DNA from: Isoetes taiwanensis
Lineage: Eukaryota > Streptophyta > Lycopodiopsida > Isoetales > Isoetaceae
Length of the DNA: 64,000 nucleotides
Assembly: GCA_021234155.1 (NCBI GenBank)
Contig: JAJEKV010000420.1
Location: 126,001 to 190,000, forward strand
Direction: 5' to 3'
The notes beneath the pieces are model-generated. The model ran no database searches, was not told the origin of the DNA, and worked only from the letters and a program-made list of their open reading frames with translations. The translations under genes and the position numbers were made by a program. Shown here piece by piece: positions 45,753 to 58,235 of the stretch; the first letter of the stretch is position 1, and each line of letters opens with the position of its first letter.

Positions 45753-45779
45753 AAAAAAAAAAAAAAAAAAAAAAAAAAA
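45753..45779. repeat. Poly-A run, 27 bases, inside the nested element
   Basis: An uninterrupted A27 lies about 90 bp upstream of the ATG that opens the 3' coding region. Confidence 0.95.
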
Positions 45780-45871
45780 CCCTTCCCAACCGCTACTTCC
45801 AATCCTCACTTTTCACTCATACTCCACTCCGCCCTTCCGACTTCAGATCTCGGGCGACTTCGACCTTCAAG

Positions 45872-48800
45872 ATGGCTTCTACCTCCAAGAACTCAACACT
45901 CAACGCTGACCGACCAATGGATCCAGCCGCAATTCAAAATATCAAGTTCGTTTTTTTCATCTGCACCAGCCCCTACATCCGGCATCACCTATAACCTCCC
46001 GGTGAGTTCCGGATTGTTTCATTTTCTCGCAATCAGAACTCCTGCTCCCAACAAGAACAAATTACAAAGAATTTGTGGTTAACCCGGTGAAGGCGTAAGA
46101 TGGATATGCCTCCCAAGTCGATGGAAACCCTATACCCTAAACCCTCAAACCATAGCCTGGCCTTTTCTCTACCCAATCCGCCCAATGCCTTGTCTTACCT
46201 TTGACGTTGGTAAATATGATATTTCCAAATTCTGCTCTATTCCTTATAATGTTTGCACAAAACCAAGTCGTCCACCTTTCCAAAGCAACATGATGCCTTT
46301 ACCAAGTTTCTTTGGAGGAAATTTTGGGTTACTCCATGAAGAATACCTCTATCAACGATGTTTTCTACCATCCTGTACTATATCCTCACCAACACCACTT
46401 GAAACAATCAATTGACTCAACTCCCAGACGGAGATTTCAACAGAACTTGACACTCGAGAAAAAAATCCTAACTCTTCCTCTAATGCCCCATGGGAGCCCA
46501 CTTCCGGGCTTTCATTAATCATCAGACCCCACGCCATCATGCCCCCTTCTCCATTAAGCCAACATCCCGACCTTATTGATGCTTTGAAAGGTCTTCAACC
46601 AAACTCTCCTCCTTCTCAAAGACCATCAATCTAAGTACCAACCTCATGTAAATATTTCACAACCAATCTCCACCTCCCGTAAATTCCAATTCTCTAAAAA
46701 CCTATTCCTTCGTTGATAACCAACCACCGTAACAACAACCAGTTAACCTTGTGCAACAATTCCACTTTCGAGACTCAACAAAGAACAAAGAAAAAACAAC
46801 AAAGAAGAAGACAACAAAACTCCCATTGATCTCACGAGTACTCACAAGGACACTCACAGCAATGACCAAGGATCTATAAACAAGGGTGACAGACCAAAGC
46901 CATCCCATCCACCTCCTCACACCGTGGATACCTACAAGAAAGCTGTCCTCACCGCCTTTGATGCCCTCCGCGGATCATCACCGTAACTTCATAGCAGCCA
47001 CCGTGGCACGACACGAGTCCGTGGACCAACTCCAAGCCGAAGTCACAACACTGAAGACCGATTTGGCTGACTGTGAGGCCAGAGAAGAAGCCTTGCACAA
47101 TCAATTCATGATCCATCGAGCAACCCTTCATCAATCCCAGCACATTGTCAAGGAACTCAAGGAGTCCCTCAAACAAAACGACACCAAGTACCCCGATCTT
47201 GAGACACGCTACAACAACTGGTCGCCACTTAATAATGCTACTCGACCGAGAACAAGACACTTCGTATGACAGCCAACTTGATACTTGAGTCCAAGGTCAC
47301 GACTTTCAAACCACCTTGCGTAATAAGGATGCTCACATCGCATCTCTCCAAGGCAAGTTAGACCAGCTCACGACAAAAAACACGCCGGCAGATGCTCTTG
47401 AAATAGCCAGACTCAAAATGTAATTTGCAAGCCAATTCACTTCAAGCTCCTCTCGATTCCCAACTTCTCGGACAAGTCGACACTCACACGCGAAAGTCAC
47501 GGAATCGGGCAGACCTCCGAAAGCAACAAGATATCATTGCAGACATAAGATACTTTTCCGATAGCCGAAAGGCATAGCCAGATGATGCGAAGAAAAGGTA
47601 ACAAACCTATCAGCTTGCTTCGCTATTCCCCTCGACTATCCGGGCCGCCCGTTACCATGACTATGTGCAAGCAAGGAAAAACACTTTTCTTTTTATTCGG
47701 GCCGAGAAACAAGGGTGATACCACAAGTCCCCCGGATCAGTAGCTGATATCGAATCGACATTGGCCCTTGATGTTCGTCCACCTAACGAGGCACACTTTG
47801 TGCTCGCCAATTTTGATATCCTACAAAGTTGCGATCTCGACCATTTTCGCCTCGTAACCATAGCCCCGGCTTATGTCATGCACGACTTTACCGGCACATG
47901 TTACTCGTGCTCATCCGATAAACGACCGAGAACTTTAAAGGAGATACACAGCAGCGTGTTCTTTTGACCAAGAAGAACAAGTACCTCCAAGATACAAAAT
48001 TTCTGCAACCGTTACCTCGTAATACATGCCTCTTCTACGTAAAGAAGTGGAGCTATGGCTAGCCGAACTTGGCACGCCCTCCTTCGACACTATACAACTC
48101 AACAAGAACTTGACCTTGCACGCTTGTTCTTACAACATTATGCTTCCTTGCATACCGCGACACGGAGCTGAAACGTAACGCCCTCCCCGATGAGTGGGAC
48201 CTCAGACTGCCAAAGACATGTACATTCCAAAGGCATGGGAGACAGCTATCAAACAACGCTACCTGAGAAGATATTATTGAATTCCAAGAACAGATGCAGG
48301 ATGACCCGCACCAACCCCCAAACAACCGAAAGTACACTAGCAAGCTTTGGATGCCCCACCGATCAAGGTCAATTCCCCAAAGATGGAGACAAGAATTCGA
48401 CTACCGCAAGTCAAAGAACATGCAGATTGACACCCACCGCGAATTGCAAGCCAGACAACGTTGGGACCCACGCTTCATCCGCAGACGAAAATGCGTGGAG
48501 GATGAGACTTTGGACAACACCAACAACCGGATATACATGCCCAATGCGTGTTCGTGGAAGACCGCCTGTAATGCAATTTCTGGTCTTGTAACCTTCCTTG
48601 CCAAGGCCAAAACTTCAGCTGATCCATCTCAGATTTCGGCAAAGCGTAATTCGTGGCAAAGACTCATGACCATACTCCGTAGTATGCGTAAACGCAAGTG
48701 CCGATCCATTTTTGCAACCCCAATGCAAATCTTTGGAAAGTTCGGGTTGGACCTTGTCTTATACATGGAGATCACAAATCTTCCATCCGAGATCCACGCC

Positions 48801-48998
48801 ACATTTGGAGAACATGATTTCAAGGCTTTTCATAGGAGCAGCCAATGTTTGGCATCCGTGACTCAAGCAACTGAAAAGAGACTAACAACACTCGCTGAAT
48901 ACAAGAAGTGGCTGAGCCTCCCTCATCTCTATATTCAAGATCGTAAAGATGAACGAGGATTCCCACCCCCGAATTCATGCCCCCTTTCTAGCCAATAA
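45872..48998 (+). pseudogene. Extra 3' coding region of the nested element (post-integrase ORF)
   Basis: Opens with ATG at 45,872 (MASTSKNSTLNADRPMDPAA) after a C/T-rich leader. Recognisable pieces are a coiled-coil-like stretch at 46,990-47,230 (heptad-like LQAEVTTLKTDLADCEAREE) and a basic 234-codon frame at 48,294-48,998 (WRQEFDYRKSKN; ARQRWDPRFIRRRK). It is broken by stops and shifts. Athila/Tat-group elements often have an extra ORF here, env-like or of unknown role. I see no convincing signal peptide or transmembrane segment, so I do not call it env. Confidence 0.5.
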
Positions 48999-49016
48999 GT
49001 GTAGTTTGGTAGGGGG

Positions 49017-49637
49017 TGTTAGCCCCCAGGCCCCGCGCATTACCACTGTGTCTATACTGTCGTGATGAGGGCGCAGGCCCCACCGCCACCGCAGGTCCAA
49101 GAAGAGGGATCCACAAGAGCCCACCTGGGTCAAAGCTCCTCCAAGAAGCGAGAAGACCCAAAGGTAGGGACCCACTACGGGCCACTACTTGTCCATAGCA
49201 CGGCCGCTGGGACCGCTCAGATTCCCCGCTCGAAAGTGCCCAAGTAGTGGAGCACGTTGTCATGATGAGGATCAGATTCAGGCCCGTGAGGCCACCCGTG
49301 TTCCTATATATTGTAGCATTTTTTTGCTCCTTCAAAAAGGTTCAGAGTGTTCTTTTGTGTCACTACAGAAAGCATCATTTGTCGGTTTGTCAGCAGCTCT
49401 TTTGAGCCTTCATTGTACACTTGTTTTGATCAATGGATTGCCGTGGTTCTCCACAAGTGTCTTGTGTGTTTCATTGTGTATTGCAATTGTTGTTTTATCC
49501 GAAGTTTTTCTTGTTCTTTCCTCTCTGTTAGCAAAAATCCCGCGTGGACAAGAGTGTCTCAGGATTTACCCCGCACGGACTTCAAGGATCTCACTGAGAT
49601 CCGTCCCTCAAAGCGATCCCGCGTCTGACCCCAAACA
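49017..49637 (+). repeat. Nested element 3' LTR (621 bp)
   Basis: Pairs with 38,557-39,164 and starts right after the purine run GGTAGGGGG (49,008-49,016). It is followed by the AATGT duplication. Confidence 0.9.
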
Positions 49638-49881
49638 AATGTCGGGACAGGAAGAGGAAAAGGAGAAATGAATGAGTCCAACACCACCTAGCTCCAGCTC
49701 ATCTGGACACTTCGCATACCATGACAGTTCTAGCTCAAAGTGAGTCCCGAGCACTCCACGTAAGAGCCGTGGCAAGGAAGGAAGATGATTATCAAAAGAA
49801 AGTTGATGCTATGAGCAACGGTGGAAAAACTAGGAAATTGGGTCGGTTCTCGTGGAAGGACAGTCGTATGGAGGCGAGTAA
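49638..49881 (+). pseudogene. Outer-element gag, second piece
   Basis: Continues after the target duplication as GTGRGKGEMNESNTT. It is interrupted by stops, then holds ESRALHVRAVARKEDDYQKK and FSWKDSRMEASN before the inverted LTR-like insert. Confidence 0.5.
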
Positions 49882-51430
49882 TGTGACGCCCCCTACTCGT
49901 GATACAGTGCACTCATCGTGATACAAACAGGAGTTCTTCCCCACACCAGCTCCATGCCGATACAGGCCCCTCCACATATCATCGCACCGTAATGAGTCCC
50001 AGTGGGAAGAGTGAAGGTGTCATTCTACCCCGGGCCCCGGGGCCTACCTAGCCATGGAAGTAAAAAACATACATGTCGCAAGAGCACATACATCAACATC
50101 CCCGTGACCATCTCAAGGATGGTCCTCCCTCATATCTGCATGGACAAAGATCAGCACATCACATAGGGGATCCTACCCAAGGCGGCGGACTCAAAGGATG
50201 ATGACTTGGGTCTCGTGAGTTGATTCGCACGCATTTAATTCATGGCAATGGAGTTGGCCGGCATAAGAACATGGCATAGGGTTGTCCACTCCATCCGCCC
50301 CTCCCGTGCACACTTTTTGGCAGTAGGCTGAAAAAGTGTCGGGACTGATCAGCCAGTGGGATGCATAGCCGAAGGGGCTATTCCCGGTCTCATCCTCCCG
50401 ATTCGGGGGCAGGTAGGGATCACTCCCTCCCGAGATCTACATGCTAACTCAAAGGTGACTAGAGGGCCCCACCGTATTCGACCGAACCCATTTGGAAAGT
50501 GTACACCACTTCACGGTGTGAGCCCATGCCTTACCCCACTTTCGGTGGTAAGCCATTAGACCTAGTCACAATGATCCCTGTGGGCTTTACACACCACGGG
50601 GGATCGTTCAAGAGCTAGGACATGAACCTCCTTCTTAGCCTGACCGCCCCTTCACCCACAACTTGAGGTGTGGCTCTTGTACAGTGCGAAATCTACAAGT
50701 GTGCTAGAGAGGCTACTCTAGGAGCATCAACTACAAGCTTTTAGGGCCTCTACCCCCTTCCCAATACAAGGAGTTCACAGAGATACATCATCCAAATACA
50801 TCGCAGAAGAATTAAAGAACTAGATCTAATCATAGAGTTAGGTTCTTTTAGTTAGTGTCCGAGATCTAAGTTCTAGTTAGCTATTATGGGCAATTTAATA
50901 GTCTAAACCTACTGATTCTATGACTAGAAGACGGTTTAAGCTATTAAATTGACCAAATACCTGATCCTTGAGTGGCTCCTCCCGACTGAAGTTCAACCAT
51001 CCTCACGAAATTTGATCGAATTCAAAGTGGAAACCGATGGCGCAAATTCGGGCCGGCAACACGGGAGGAGGTTTTGGCTCTTGGGGGCAGCCAAAACTGA
51101 GCTCTAAAACCCTAAGGACTAAAAAACTAGCAAGCTAGGGTTTTCCTACCCCTAAATAGACATGGGGGTTTAGGCTAGGGTTTCCAATTACCCGGTTTGG
51201 CATGTGGGATAATTGAAAGGCCCCACTTGCCTTTAATGGCTAGGGTGGCAAAATATGCCAACATGGAAAGGTGTGCCCTCATTAATGTGCACATGTGCAC
51301 ATTAACAATATATGAACACTCCTAGCAAGTTGCCCCTAGGGCTACTTACACTGGTTATCCGCCATGCACATTAACAGGGGGAGTGGGCGGTATGCTGCGT
51401 GTGGGGCGCATAAAGATAATGCCTTGGGAC
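49882..51430 (-). mobile_element. Inverted, diverged LTR (solo-LTR-like) related to the outer element
   Basis: It begins TGTGACGCCCC, the reverse complement of an LTR end in CGTCACA. Inside, CCACTCCATCCGCCCCTC (50,288) and CTCTACCCCCTTCCCAA (50,747) match the reverse complement of the outer LTR at about 33,690 and 33,150. No internal domain lies within it. The right boundary is approximate; gag reading resumes by about 51,430. No clean target duplication was identified. Confidence 0.65.
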
Positions 51431-52340
51431 CGATAATCGTGGCTGGAAACGGGCCACGGCTTGGCTTGATGAGATGGAAGAGTTCGGCAACTCTTATGGT
51501 ATGAAGGATAAGGACATAGGGAAAGTTGCTACAGCTAACCTTATTGGCCCGGCAAGGATCTCGTGGAAGGGATATGCTAAGTCAATGTGCTCAAAAAGAA
51601 GCGATTCTGTGCATTCAAGACCTTCAAGAAGGCTTTTCCGCGAAACACTACGTGCCTAGATCGCGACACTAGTAGACGTGATCCGCTGATTTCTTTCAGT
51701 TGAATCGGCACTCTTATCGCTGGCTAAGTATATGGAAGAATTCATGAGGCTTAGGCTCCATGTTCCCGGGTATCGAAGGCAAAAGTAAAGGATACCTACA
51801 TTGAGGGGTTGAACAGCAATATCAAGAGGCTAGTCCGACCCAAAGTCGGGCCAGCGAGGCCAAGACAAAGCTATAAGTTTGGAAGAGGCACCATCAACTC
51901 CAGTGAGAACTTGATTGGCATTTAAGGGAAAGGCTTCGTGGCGCATCAAGGGCAATACCGAGTAAGCAATCAGCGCCTACGCCATCGAGGCCAAAGAATA
52001 GGGAAGATCTCGTGGTAAAACCTTTGGGGACCGTGAAGCGCGGAATGCATCGGGGAGGCAAGATACTTAAGCATTATCTTAGACAAATTGACGAAGGAGA
52101 AGAGACAGAGTGCATCGAGAAGAAGCTATGTTTTGTGCTTCCAACTGTGGCAATCGAACACATGATTGCCCATTCGCCATGCGGGCAGCCTTTTTAAGAG
52201 CTTATGGATTGGGATTCACCAACGTAAGCGATGATGACGACGACGACCAACATGAGGCCCAGGACTTCATTGATGGTGAGTGTCACATATGTGCAAACAT
52301 TGAGTCGATGACATTGAAAAATCAGTCAACAAGTCATTGG
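51431..52340 (+). pseudogene. Outer-element gag, third piece with degenerate zinc knuckle
   Basis: WLDEMEEFGNSYGMKDKD, KVATANLIGPARISWKGYAK and PGYRRQK-type pieces fit the C-terminal half of plant Ty3/Gypsy gag. Near 52,130 a Cys/His cluster (CFASNCGNRTHDCPF) looks like an altered CCHC knuckle. It is followed by an acidic run (SDDDDDDQHEAQDF) and HICAN. Several frameshifts and stops. Confidence 0.65.
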
Positions 52341-55300
52341 CCGAGGGGATCATAGATAGCAGTCCATATCTAGTATTGATAGACACAGGTAGCTCTCTCA
52401 ACAACCTCTCCTAGGCTGGCTGCCCTAATGAAGAACAAGGTATTGAAGTCTAAGCCAAGGCCAGTTGCTATGGCAAAACGCCATCATTCGCACACTAAGG
52501 GGAGGAGGATCACATTCGACATAGACCTTAGTGGAAGTAAGTGGCCCGATGGGGGCAGAGGTCATGGAGATTGGAAGGTATGACCTTATAGTAGGAATGG
52601 AGTTCCTCAAGCCAGCCCGAAAGCCATGATCGATTGCGGCCCAGTAACGGTTGCCATGATGACGGCACTGAGACGGCACCAAATTCATAGTGAGAGGTAA
52701 GAAGGCATCTTCTTCTATGCAGTGTATTTCTTTGAAGCAGCTGAGGAAGAGTATAGAAAGAAATAAGGTGGATTACATTTTGAGATTGGAGGCAATTGAG
52801 CCCAATAAGCAGGATGGAAACGATCCAAAGGGAAAGCAGTTGCCCAAGCCAATAGCAAGGCTTATCTCTGAATTCAAGGATGTATTTCCAGATGAAATCT
52901 GGCAGCTACCACCTTATAGGGGTGTGGAATGTGAGATCACATTGGCACCAGATGCTAAGCCTATCAGCAAGGCACCATACAGGATGAGCACCCCGGAGTT
53001 GATTGAGCTCAAGAAGCAGCTCCAGGAATTGCTCGAGCTTGGTTTTATTAGAGCAAGTGTGTCTCCTTTTGGAGCACCCATTCTCTTCGTGAAGAAGAAA
53101 GACGGCAGTTTAAGAATGTGCATAGACTATCGCCAGCTCAACAAGCAGACGATAAAGAATAAGTATGCATTGCCAAGGGCGGATGATTTGATGGACCAGC
53201 TCCAAGGAGCAAAGGTATTCTCTAAGATTGACTTAAGGTCAGGATACCACCAAATAAGGATAAAGGAAGAAGATATCCACAAGACCGCCTTTGAGCGGTA
53301 TGGTCACTTTGAGTTTCAAGAATGCCCTTTGGATTGTCGAATGCTCCAGCAACTTTTATGCGCCTCATGAGCGACGCGTCTTGAGATTTCCTAGATGAGT
53401 TTGTCATTGTCTTCTTCAACGACATTCTAGTCTACAGCAAGTCTATTGAAGATCATAGTCAGCATTTGGGAAGGGTGTTAGAAAAGTTGAGGCGGCATCG
53501 TTTGTATGGAAAGCTCTCCAAATGCCACTTTGCTACTGAAAGAGTGGAGTACTTGGGCCATGTCATATCAGCAGAAGGAATCTCCACCGACCCTGCAAAG
53601 ATTGAAGCAGTAGTGGATTGGCCAGCTCCAAAGAATGTGGCGGAGGTAAGAAGCTTTCTAGGTCTGGCAGGTTATTACAGAAAGTTCGTGAAGGGCTTCG
53701 CTAAGTGGGCGTCCCCTTTGACGGACCTCACTAAGAGTGTTAAGGTGAAAGATTGGAAAGCACATTGGGTAGAGAATGTTCAAGCTTCATTTGAAAAGCT
53801 TAAGAAAGCCTTAACAACAGCACCAGTGCTAGTTTTGCCAAACCCAGACAAGGACAAGATAGTAGCAACAGATGCGAGTAAGATAGCGACAGGTGGAGTC
53901 CTTATGCAAGAAGGAAGAGTAATCGCTTATGATTCCAAGAAGTTGAACGACACCGAGCGCTATCCAACCCATGATCAGGAACTTCTAGCTATTGTCAGAG
54001 CTCTTCGTATTTGGAGGCATTATTTGCTTGGGAGGAAGTTTCAGTTAGATACTGATCACCAGAGCTTCCAATACATCTTTACCCAACCACTCCTTAATCT
54101 AAGGCAAAGGAGGTGGATGGAATTCCTAGAAGAGTATGATTTTGAGATTGCTTATAAGCCGGGTAAGTTGAATGTGGTCGCCGACGCTCTTTCTAGAAGA
54201 CCTCTTGAAACGAGAACACATTGTAATGCTATATCAACTCTTTCGAGTGGGTATGGCAAGAAAATTGAGGAGACATTACCATCCGATGGTGATTTCAAGG
54301 AGGTATGGGAAAGCCTCTCCAAGGAGGCCAGAACAGATAAGGAACGAGAAGCCTTCAAGCATTATAAGAAGGAAGGCAACTTGTTGTATCATAAGGATAA
54401 GTTGTGTGTGCCCGAATCGTCAGGTATAAGGAAGCTAATCCTTCATGACACACACAACAGCCCAATAGCAGGGCATGCAGGGTTTATGAAGACCTACTTC
54501 AAGATCCGAAGTTTCTACTTCTGGCCGGGAATGAAGAAGCAGATAGCAAGATATATTCGTGAGTGCCAGTTGTGCCAGCAAACCAAAGCGGAGCAGCTTC
54601 GAATTCCAGGAGCTTTGGAACCTCTAGCAGTGCCGAATGCAAAGTGGGAAGTGGTAAGTATGGATTTTATCACAGGACTTCCCAAGACCCTTAGAGGCAA
54701 GGATGCATTGATGGTCGTAGTAGACATATTATCTATGATGGCACATTTTGTGCCTTGTAGAACTATCGACACAGCATTAGATACTGCCAAGCTATTTGTG
54801 AAGGAGATTTTTAGGCTCCATGGCATGCCTCGGGAGATAATATCGGATAGAGATTCCAAGTTTATGAGTGCTTTTGGCGGGGACCTCTTCAAAGACCATT
54901 CGCATTTAAGCTCTCCATGAGCACGACTTATCATCCCCGCATGCATGGTCAGACGGAGAGAACGAACCGAATCATTGAAGATATGCTTAGAAGTTTTGTA
55001 TGGAATAAGCAGTCCAAGTGGGATGAGTACATCCACTTGGTAGAATTCGCCTACAATAGTGCCAAACAGGAGTCATTGCAGATGTCTCCTTTCATGGTAA
55101 ATTACGGGTACTAGTGCTTAACCCCGGACACTTGGCACAACCCCGTGTCAAAGGTTGAAGTGTCCCAGCAGATGCTAGGAGATATGCAGCAGTTAGTGGA
55201 AGAAGTAAGGGGTTACCTCCTAGCAGCAAGAAGTCGGCAGAAGAGTGTAGCCGACAAGCACAGGACCGTAAGAGAGTTCAAAGTAGGCGATAGCGTGTGG

Positions 55301-55757
55301 TTGAAGATCAAGGTCAAGCAAGCTAAGCTTCGGCTTGGGAGTTGCAAGAAGCTTGCCCCTAGGTGGGCTGGTCCGTTCAAGATTGTGGAGAGAGTGGGCT
55401 CCCAAGCCTACAAGTTGGATCTTCCGGCCCATCTCAAAGTTCACAAGGTCTTCCACGTAAGTTTATTGAAAAGGCACAATCCTAACCCCCGATGAGGTTT
55501 TGGATACTCCAACTTTGTTGGAAATGACCGAGGAGCAAGTTGAAATTGTGCCCGAAGTTACTTCTTGATAAGTCATTCAAGAAAACTAGGAGGTCTCGGT
55601 TCCTCCAAAGATTTGGTCAAGTGGAAGCACTTGCCCGTGGAAGACGCGACTTGGGTATTGAAGCAGGATTTGGAGAAGCAATACCCAGAATTTATGAAGG
55701 AGTTTGATGGGCGAGTCGTCTCCGACTTGGTCGACCCCGACTCGCCAAGAGGTTAGC
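52341..55757 (+). pseudogene. Outer-element pol: protease, RT, RNase H, integrase, chromodomain (broken)
   Basis: Protease: LVLIDTGSSLNN at 52,370. RT from 52,690: [20 protein letters not shown] and [14 protein letters not shown] frameshift falls at about 53,330 before [15 protein letters not shown] and a TGA follows soon after. The active-site box reads FFND (53,412-53,423) where the family has Y/F-x-D-D, so the first Asp is Asn. RNase H: 53,466-54,190, with VATDASKIATGGVL and YPTHDQELLAIVRAL. Integrase: HHCC zinc region (HDTHNSPIAGHAGF...CQLCQQTK, 54,445-54,590), core Asp in VVSMDFITGLP and DRDSKF. A shift at about 54,890 breaks the core before QTERTNRIIEDML. Then GPFKIVERVGSQAYKLD and a chromodomain (VKWKHLPVEDATWVLKQ, about 55,616-55,690) after another shift at 55,490. 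Order PR-RT-RH-IN plus chromodomain places it in chromoviruses. Not functional as it stands. Confidence 0.9.
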
Positions 55758-56591
55758 TTAGTATGTTCTTAGTTAGCCTCTAGTTCTGGCAGATGTATTC
55801 TAGCTAGTGGAATACATACGCCAGAATCTTGGAACATGTGGGCGATGATGAGATAAGCCTTTAAGGCGTTCTCTAGGCCAACATGCACCAAGAGGTGCGC
55901 ATGACCAATAGGGTCATGCGAGAGAGGAAGGAAAGGCATGGTGCGCGATGATGAGACATCGGTCGGATGCTCTCTATGCCACGATGTGGGGGTCGCACAC
56001 CTGGCCATAGGGGGGTCATGGTGAAGGTCAAAGTGATCATGCGTGATGATGGGATCGTGAGACGTTCCCTAGCTTAAAACCCTTGGGGCATGATGCACTA
56101 GGGGTACTCGGCACCGGGTAACCGAGTACAAGGTAGCACTTGATCATGGGCGATGATGGGATCATCTTAAATGGTCCTTAAGCTCAAATCCGAAAAGGGC
56201 CATGATCGAAAGTGCAAGGTATGGTAAGGGGGGTGGTCCCCTAAAACCACAAACTTATTAATTAAACTAACGTAATGTGCTCCATGTGCAGGCAAGTGAG
56301 AAGGAGCTTCGAGGTGGGGCGCATTACGAGAAGATGGGGGAACCATAATTTAGATTATGAACCCTAATAACTCTTATAATAATGTTTTGAATTATTGTAG
56401 GAAGGAACCTTGTTAAGGCTATATAATTTTGTATAAGTACAAATATAGCCTAAATTTTGACACTTAACTTTAATAGGAAGTTGATCGTTTAAACTAAACT
56501 TGTGTGTATGATCTTATGTTGTTTTGCAGGTTAGATAAGCTCGTCACCTTAGCGCAATGCTGAGGACAGCATTGTCCTAAGGGGGGGAGAA
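55758..56591 (+). other. 3' non-coding region and polypurine tract of the outer element
   Basis: About 0.8 kb without coding signal, nearly identical to 31,640-32,464. Contains repeated GGGCGATGATGAGAT / GCGTGATGATGGGATC words and ends in TAAGGGGGGGAGAA, the polypurine primer for plus-strand synthesis. Confidence 0.75.
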
Positions 56592-58235
56592 TGTGACGTT
56601 CCAAGGGAATATCGCCATAAAATACGATTATATTCACGGATCAAAATCACCATACAAGTCTACCTAGGTAGCCTTGTATGTCTTGGATAAGTGGCAAGGG
56701 GTGCACATCTAAGTTAATTGCTTAACTTAGATAACCTTAGGATAAGGCCCATTTCCACATGGCCTCACCCTATTGGGGCAGCCGCCACACGGCCTCACCC
56801 TAGTGGTGCCACATGTCATCCTATGTGGACCCACACCTATATTAGCTCTAACCCTAACCCTAGACCCTTTTTCCTGACCTAGCACTGAAGCTCTCATCCA
56901 CGTGCGAAAAACCCCGTTTCGAGCACCGTTAAATCATAGCCTAGCACGAGGCGGCAGCCCTTGGAAAGTGCGTATGATCGTAGAGGGAGCAGGCCTTCGA
57001 ACCACGTCTAGGAGCATGGAGACGCCAGGAATGGGAGGGAGCGCATCTGGAGGAGGTAGGTTGAGTAGGGTCCATGTTAGTTCATCCGGAAGTAGCACTC
57101 CAGATGGGTTAGTATGTTGTGTCTAGAGTAGAGCCACCCTAGATCCTTTGTTGAACATCTAGAACCCTAATCAAGGAACCCTAACTGATAGTTAGATATG
57201 TATGATTAGGTTAAGATGTTCATATGATATTGTTCATGATGATTATGTGATGATGGTTGATCATGATTGTTCCTCTTGTGTTGGGAAGGGGGGTAGAGAC
57301 CCAGGGCCATATGTAGTATGCTCCTAGTGTAGATCCCTTAGTTCCTATTACTTGCGGCCTGTGCATAGGAACCCACCGGGCTATGGAGGCTATGATGTGA
57401 CTCAGCACTACACAACGGGGCTAGAGGCAAGATGGAGGGAGGATCCCCGCCGAGTGGGGGCTTCGGGGGATCCCATAGTGGGCTAGGCTTATGGCCGGTC
57501 ACTTCGTGTGGGCCGGGCATGGGTCCGACACCTCCTGGGGCAATGGTGTTGCCCTGCCTCTCAAGAGTTGCAAGTGTCAGCTTGGCTCTTGTTTTGGGGG
57601 GTTCAGTCGGGTACGAATCGTGTGTCGCCACGATTCTCTAGCCGCCCGTGGAGCCTCTAGACCCCGGGAAGGGGAGATGCAACCCTTCCTACCTCATCGG
57701 ACCAGGGAGATGCAACCTGGAGTAGTCCTGATGGGTGATACCATGGGACTGCGTATCCGGAAGGTTAGAGTCATGCCACAACCTGATCTAGCCCATCTGC
57801 AAAGTATGCACAGGAGGGGCGGATGGAGTGGTCAACCCTAGCCATTGTCTTATGCCAGCCCCGCCATTGTTATGACTCGGTCTGCTCTATCTTGAGGCCT
57901 ATCTAGTCAGTCGATTCCCTCATGTGTCGGATCCACGGGTAGGAGCCTCATGTTTTATGGTATATGATTATGTTCCTTGCATCTCTGGATATGCGATTGA
58001 GCTACCCTTCGAGGTAGCATGTTGTATTGTATTGCTAGTTCTGACGTGTTTATGCTTCTGCTGTGATAGGAGCCCATGGGGGAAGGGCGCGCAAGACACT
58101 TCCGTGTCCCCTTCCCGCACTACGGAGGTCCCAGAGTGCGGGATAGACGGAGGGCCTGTGCGGTTGTTGAGCCGGACGGGGGATTTCCTGCCGAGCATAC
58201 GGCCGGGTGCCGTATATTTAGCAGGGAGCGTCACA
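56592..58235 (+). repeat. Right LTR (1,644 bp)
   Basis: Partner of 32,465-34,095 with the same TGTGACG...CGTCACA ends. It includes short extra words such as GTTAGTTCATCCGGAAGTA near 57,077. The flanking sequence CAAACCC after it is not retrotransposon. Confidence 0.9.

Larger units (their letters stand above)
38557..49637 (+). mobile_element. Nested complete Ty3/Gypsy element, 11.1 kb, decayed
   Basis: LTRs of 608 and 621 bp (TGTTAGCC...CCAAACA) enclose gag, RT, RNase H, integrase and a long 3' region. AATGT is duplicated on both sides (38,552-38,556 and 49,638-49,642), proving insertion into gag of the outer element. Primer site TGGCGCCTGTTGCCGGG at 39,166 and polypurine tract GGTAGGGGG at 49,008. 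The TGGCGCC-type primer site and extra 3' coding region suggest the Athila/Tat side of Ty3/Gypsy; no chromodomain was seen. All coding regions are interrupted. Confidence 0.9.
32465..58235 (+). mobile_element. Chromodomain Ty3/Gypsy retrotransposon with an H3-like leader gene; nested insertions
   Basis: Two LTRs begin TGTGACG and end CGTCACA. The left one is followed by an initiator-Met primer site and the right one is preceded by a GGGGGGGAGAA polypurine tract. Order: LTR, primer site, H3-like ORF, hairpins, 515-codon ORF, gag start, nested 11.1-kb element, gag, inverted LTR-like insert, gag, protease, RT, RNase H, integrase, chromodomain, LTR. Without the two inserts it is about 13 kb. Because a truncated sister copy abuts the left LTR, normal target duplications are not expected and none is seen. 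pol is broken by frameshifts and stops, so this copy is not autonomous. Confidence 0.85.

Noticed and set aside
45872-48998. Calling the nested element's 3' region an envelope gene
   Set aside because: No signal peptide or transmembrane segment is evident; position alone is not enough.
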